Assembly (NCBI GenBank): GCA_963730735.1
Contig: CAVSSX010000010.1
Location: 62,001 to 126,000 of the forward strand
DNA: 64,000 nucleotides
DNA from: CAVSSX01 sp963730735
Lineage (GTDB): Bacteria > Actinomycetota > Acidimicrobiia > Acidimicrobiales > RAAP-2
Direction of reading: 5' to 3'
In this document: piece after piece, positions 62,175 to 64,000 of the stretch
How the letters are laid out: each line of letters opens with the position of its first letter
Position numbering within the stretch: the stretch's first letter is position 1
Made by a program: the position numbers and the translations under genes
The notes under the pieces: model-generated
The model's input: only the letters and a program-made list of their open reading frames with translations
Told to the model about the DNA's origin: nothing
Databases searched by the model: none

Positions 62175-64000
62175 ATGACCAGAATGAGGCCACGGACAAG
62201 GCCCCGACACGTTGTCATCGCTGCCGCAGGGGCGAGCGCGATCTTCATCACTTCACTGGTGGGGGTGTTCGCCGCATCGACGGTCAAGCCATTGCCGGCG
62301 GCTGCAGATGGCCAGGTTCCTTGCGGACCCACTACACAGCCGCCGTATCCATCTGCAGGCTTCTGCGCTGACTACAACGGGGACACGACGTGGTACGGAA
62401 CCTACGGCCCGGGATTCCCAACTGCCCAGGGCTGGGGATTGTGCGCAGACCGACCGGCGAGCGGAGGTGGGTTTCCGGCTCCGGACTACTCCTATTCGCC
62501 CGGCGGCGCGCCATCCGGGGCCGGCGGTGACTGGAACGCCCTGGGGTTTGCCTTGAGCGAAGGCCAGGCGTACGGCTGGTGGAACGGTCAACCAGGGCAA
62601 TTCACGTCCGATCAGGCCGCAGCAGCAGCCAAGATCCTTTACGACACCGTTGTGTGGGGAACTCCCACCCCGTCGATGGACACCGGGGTTCTTGCGGCGT
62701 ACGACGACTTCGACTCTTGGTTCAACGAGGCTCGAGGGATGAGCTCGTCGCCCCCGCAACTCAGCGTCGGACTGACCAGTAGCAGCAACTCCTTCGTTGG
62801 AAGCGCCACCGACGACATCCACCTCCAATTCCCTGGAACCGGGGCACCCCTCGTCGGCCAAGCGATGCTGCTGTCCATCTCGAACGGAACCTTCAATACG
62901 CCCACAGGCCCCTCCAATATCGGAGCTGCGACCGACAGCGGCGGCAACATCGAGGTCCCGATCTACGCCACAAATTTCGAGCCCCATCACCGTGACGGTC
63001 ACCAGCGCCGCAGGCGTCGGGCAGCCCGGCTTGGGCTTCTACCATCCGACGACCAGAGATCTAAGCGCTCAATTCCTGGCTGGGTTTCCAGCGCCGACCA
63101 TCCTGGAAGCGACTCAGCCACTGACTTCCAGCGGCCAGCCTCAACTGCAGTTCGGGACCCTTTCCATTCAGAAGGCCGGCGACGACACCGGGTACTACGG
63201 CTTGGCCGGCGCCGAGTTTCAGGTCCTGCAGGGAACCACGGTCGAGGCCACCCTGACGACCGATGGGTCGGGGGCCACTTCCTTCTCGCCGGAATTGGCC
63301 GTCGGGACGTACACGGTCCACGAGTTGACGCCACCGTCTGGGTATTCAGTCGCACCCGATCAGACCGTCACCATCAATGCCGCAACGAACACCGTGGTCG
63401 ACTTCACCGGCCCGGAAGAGGACCACGTTGTTCCGGCCTCGATCTCGATCGAAAAGGTCGACGCCGAAGGTGGCGGACCTCTCGCCGGGGCAACATTCGA
63501 CCTCCGCTACTCGACGGGAAACAATGGCGCCTACGACCAGGACCTCGGCACGTGTACGACCGGACCCAGCGGCACGTGCTCGCCGACCGGCAATGACGGG
63601 CCGGCAGCGTTCTTGCCTGGCGACTACCAGATAACCGAAGTAGCGACCCCGAGCGGCTTCTACCTCGATCCGACCAAAGCGGTTCAAAACCTTACGCTGG
63701 TTCCTGGCCAGGTCGGTCAAGCCGTCTTCGCGGATTTCTCGCTCGGGAGCTTGCAGATCGCCAAGAGCGGCGACGACACGGCCTACGTCAGCGTCGATGG
63801 CGCCATCTTCACGGTGGCCGGGCCCGCTCCCTCCACGGCCAACGTCGGCACGCTGACGATCGGAACGGACGGTCAGTCACCCGTTCTTGCTGGTCTGTCA
63901 CCGGGCACCTACACGATCTCGGAGACCGCGCCGCCGCGGGGAACCAATCGATTTCTCCGGTCGCAGTAGCAGTCACCGTGGGTCACGCCACCACCTCCGT
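62175..64000 (+). CDS. Secreted SpaA-type isopeptide pilin/adhesin protein (3' partial, frameshifted)
   Basis: Large surface protein that leaves the window. After a signal sequence (HVVIAAAGASAIFITSLVGV) an N-terminal region of about 220 residues (CADYNGDTTWYGTYGPGFPT, ILYDTVVWGTPTP) resembles adhesin heads. At least three SpaA/CnaB beta-sandwich repeats follow (FGTLSIQKAGDDTGYYGLAG, ASISIEKVDAEGGGPLAGAT, GSLQIAKSGDDTAYVSVDGA), each with the Lys and closing Glu (VHELTPPSGY, ITEVATPSGF, ISETAPP) that form internal isopeptide bonds. Frames change near 62972-62977 and again near 63937-63941. The apparent stop at 63967-63969 is an artefact of the second change, and the frame stays open to the window end. 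Composition is less GC-rich than its neighbours. Confidence 0.82.

Overview
The window is chromosomal DNA of very high GC content from an actinobacterium, most likely class Acidimicrobiia. This placement is inferred, not proven. It rests on several F420/LLM-type oxidoreductases, a class II (B12-dependent) ribonucleotide reductase as the only RNR in view, GTG starts and start/stop overlaps (ATGA, GTGA), many Thr/Pro-rich surface tails, and an amidase carrying GYWLVAxDGGIFxFG-type repeats, which I associate with this class. I see no insertion sequence, phage, CRISPR array or replication origin. There are three tRNAs: Arg(TCT), His(GTG) and Lys(CTT).

Layout. 1-5.7 kb: a ferric-reductase-like flavoprotein running in from the left, a Thr-rich membrane-anchored protein, a chloroperoxidase-type hydrolase, a YCII protein coupled to an ECF sigma factor, and a DHFR-like reductase. 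5.7-7.1 kb: a gene-poor stretch with two tRNAs. 7.2-17 kb: a TetR regulator; a divergent locus with an intact ClpP facing an XRE regulator and a ClpP homologue that has lost its catalytic triad; small conserved proteins; a 2-hydroxyacid dehydrogenase; an aldehyde dehydrogenase; and a thioesterase. 17-24.6 kb: small membrane and secreted proteins, a regulator with two tandem LuxR domains, two VOC proteins, an LLM oxidoreductase and a CPA2 antiporter. 24.8-32 kb: a GH15 enzyme, a sulfatase, a ketopantoate reductase and an MpaB-like oxygenase.

31.7-36 kb: two coupled response regulators, divergent across about 790 bp of non-coding DNA from an ECF sigma factor fused to a transmembrane helix and a long Thr-rich outer domain. 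36-45 kb: aldose epimerase, SurE, an Rpf-like transglycosylase with a long leader, ArfB, an aldo/keto reductase, a CsoR-controlled metal permease-YHS operon, a NUDIX hydrolase and NDH-2. 45-52.6 kb: the repeat-bearing amidase, nrdJ with a strong promoter and tandem NrdR boxes, glpK, an ACT protein and an acyltransferase. 52.6-62 kb: a MarR-type regulator with a DrrAB-like exporter; a minus-strand group (PimB-like glycosyltransferase, START-domain protein, ROK kinase, LLM oxidoreductase, aminotransferase); and a run of small conserved genes. 62.2 kb to the end: a secreted SpaA-type isopeptide pilin protein running off the window.

The most important caveat is that at least a dozen otherwise well-preserved genes contain one-base indels, mostly in short G or C runs. 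They include the probably essential nrdJ. They look more like unpolished assembly errors than real decay, but only the reads can settle this. I annotate these genes as whole loci and give the position of each break.
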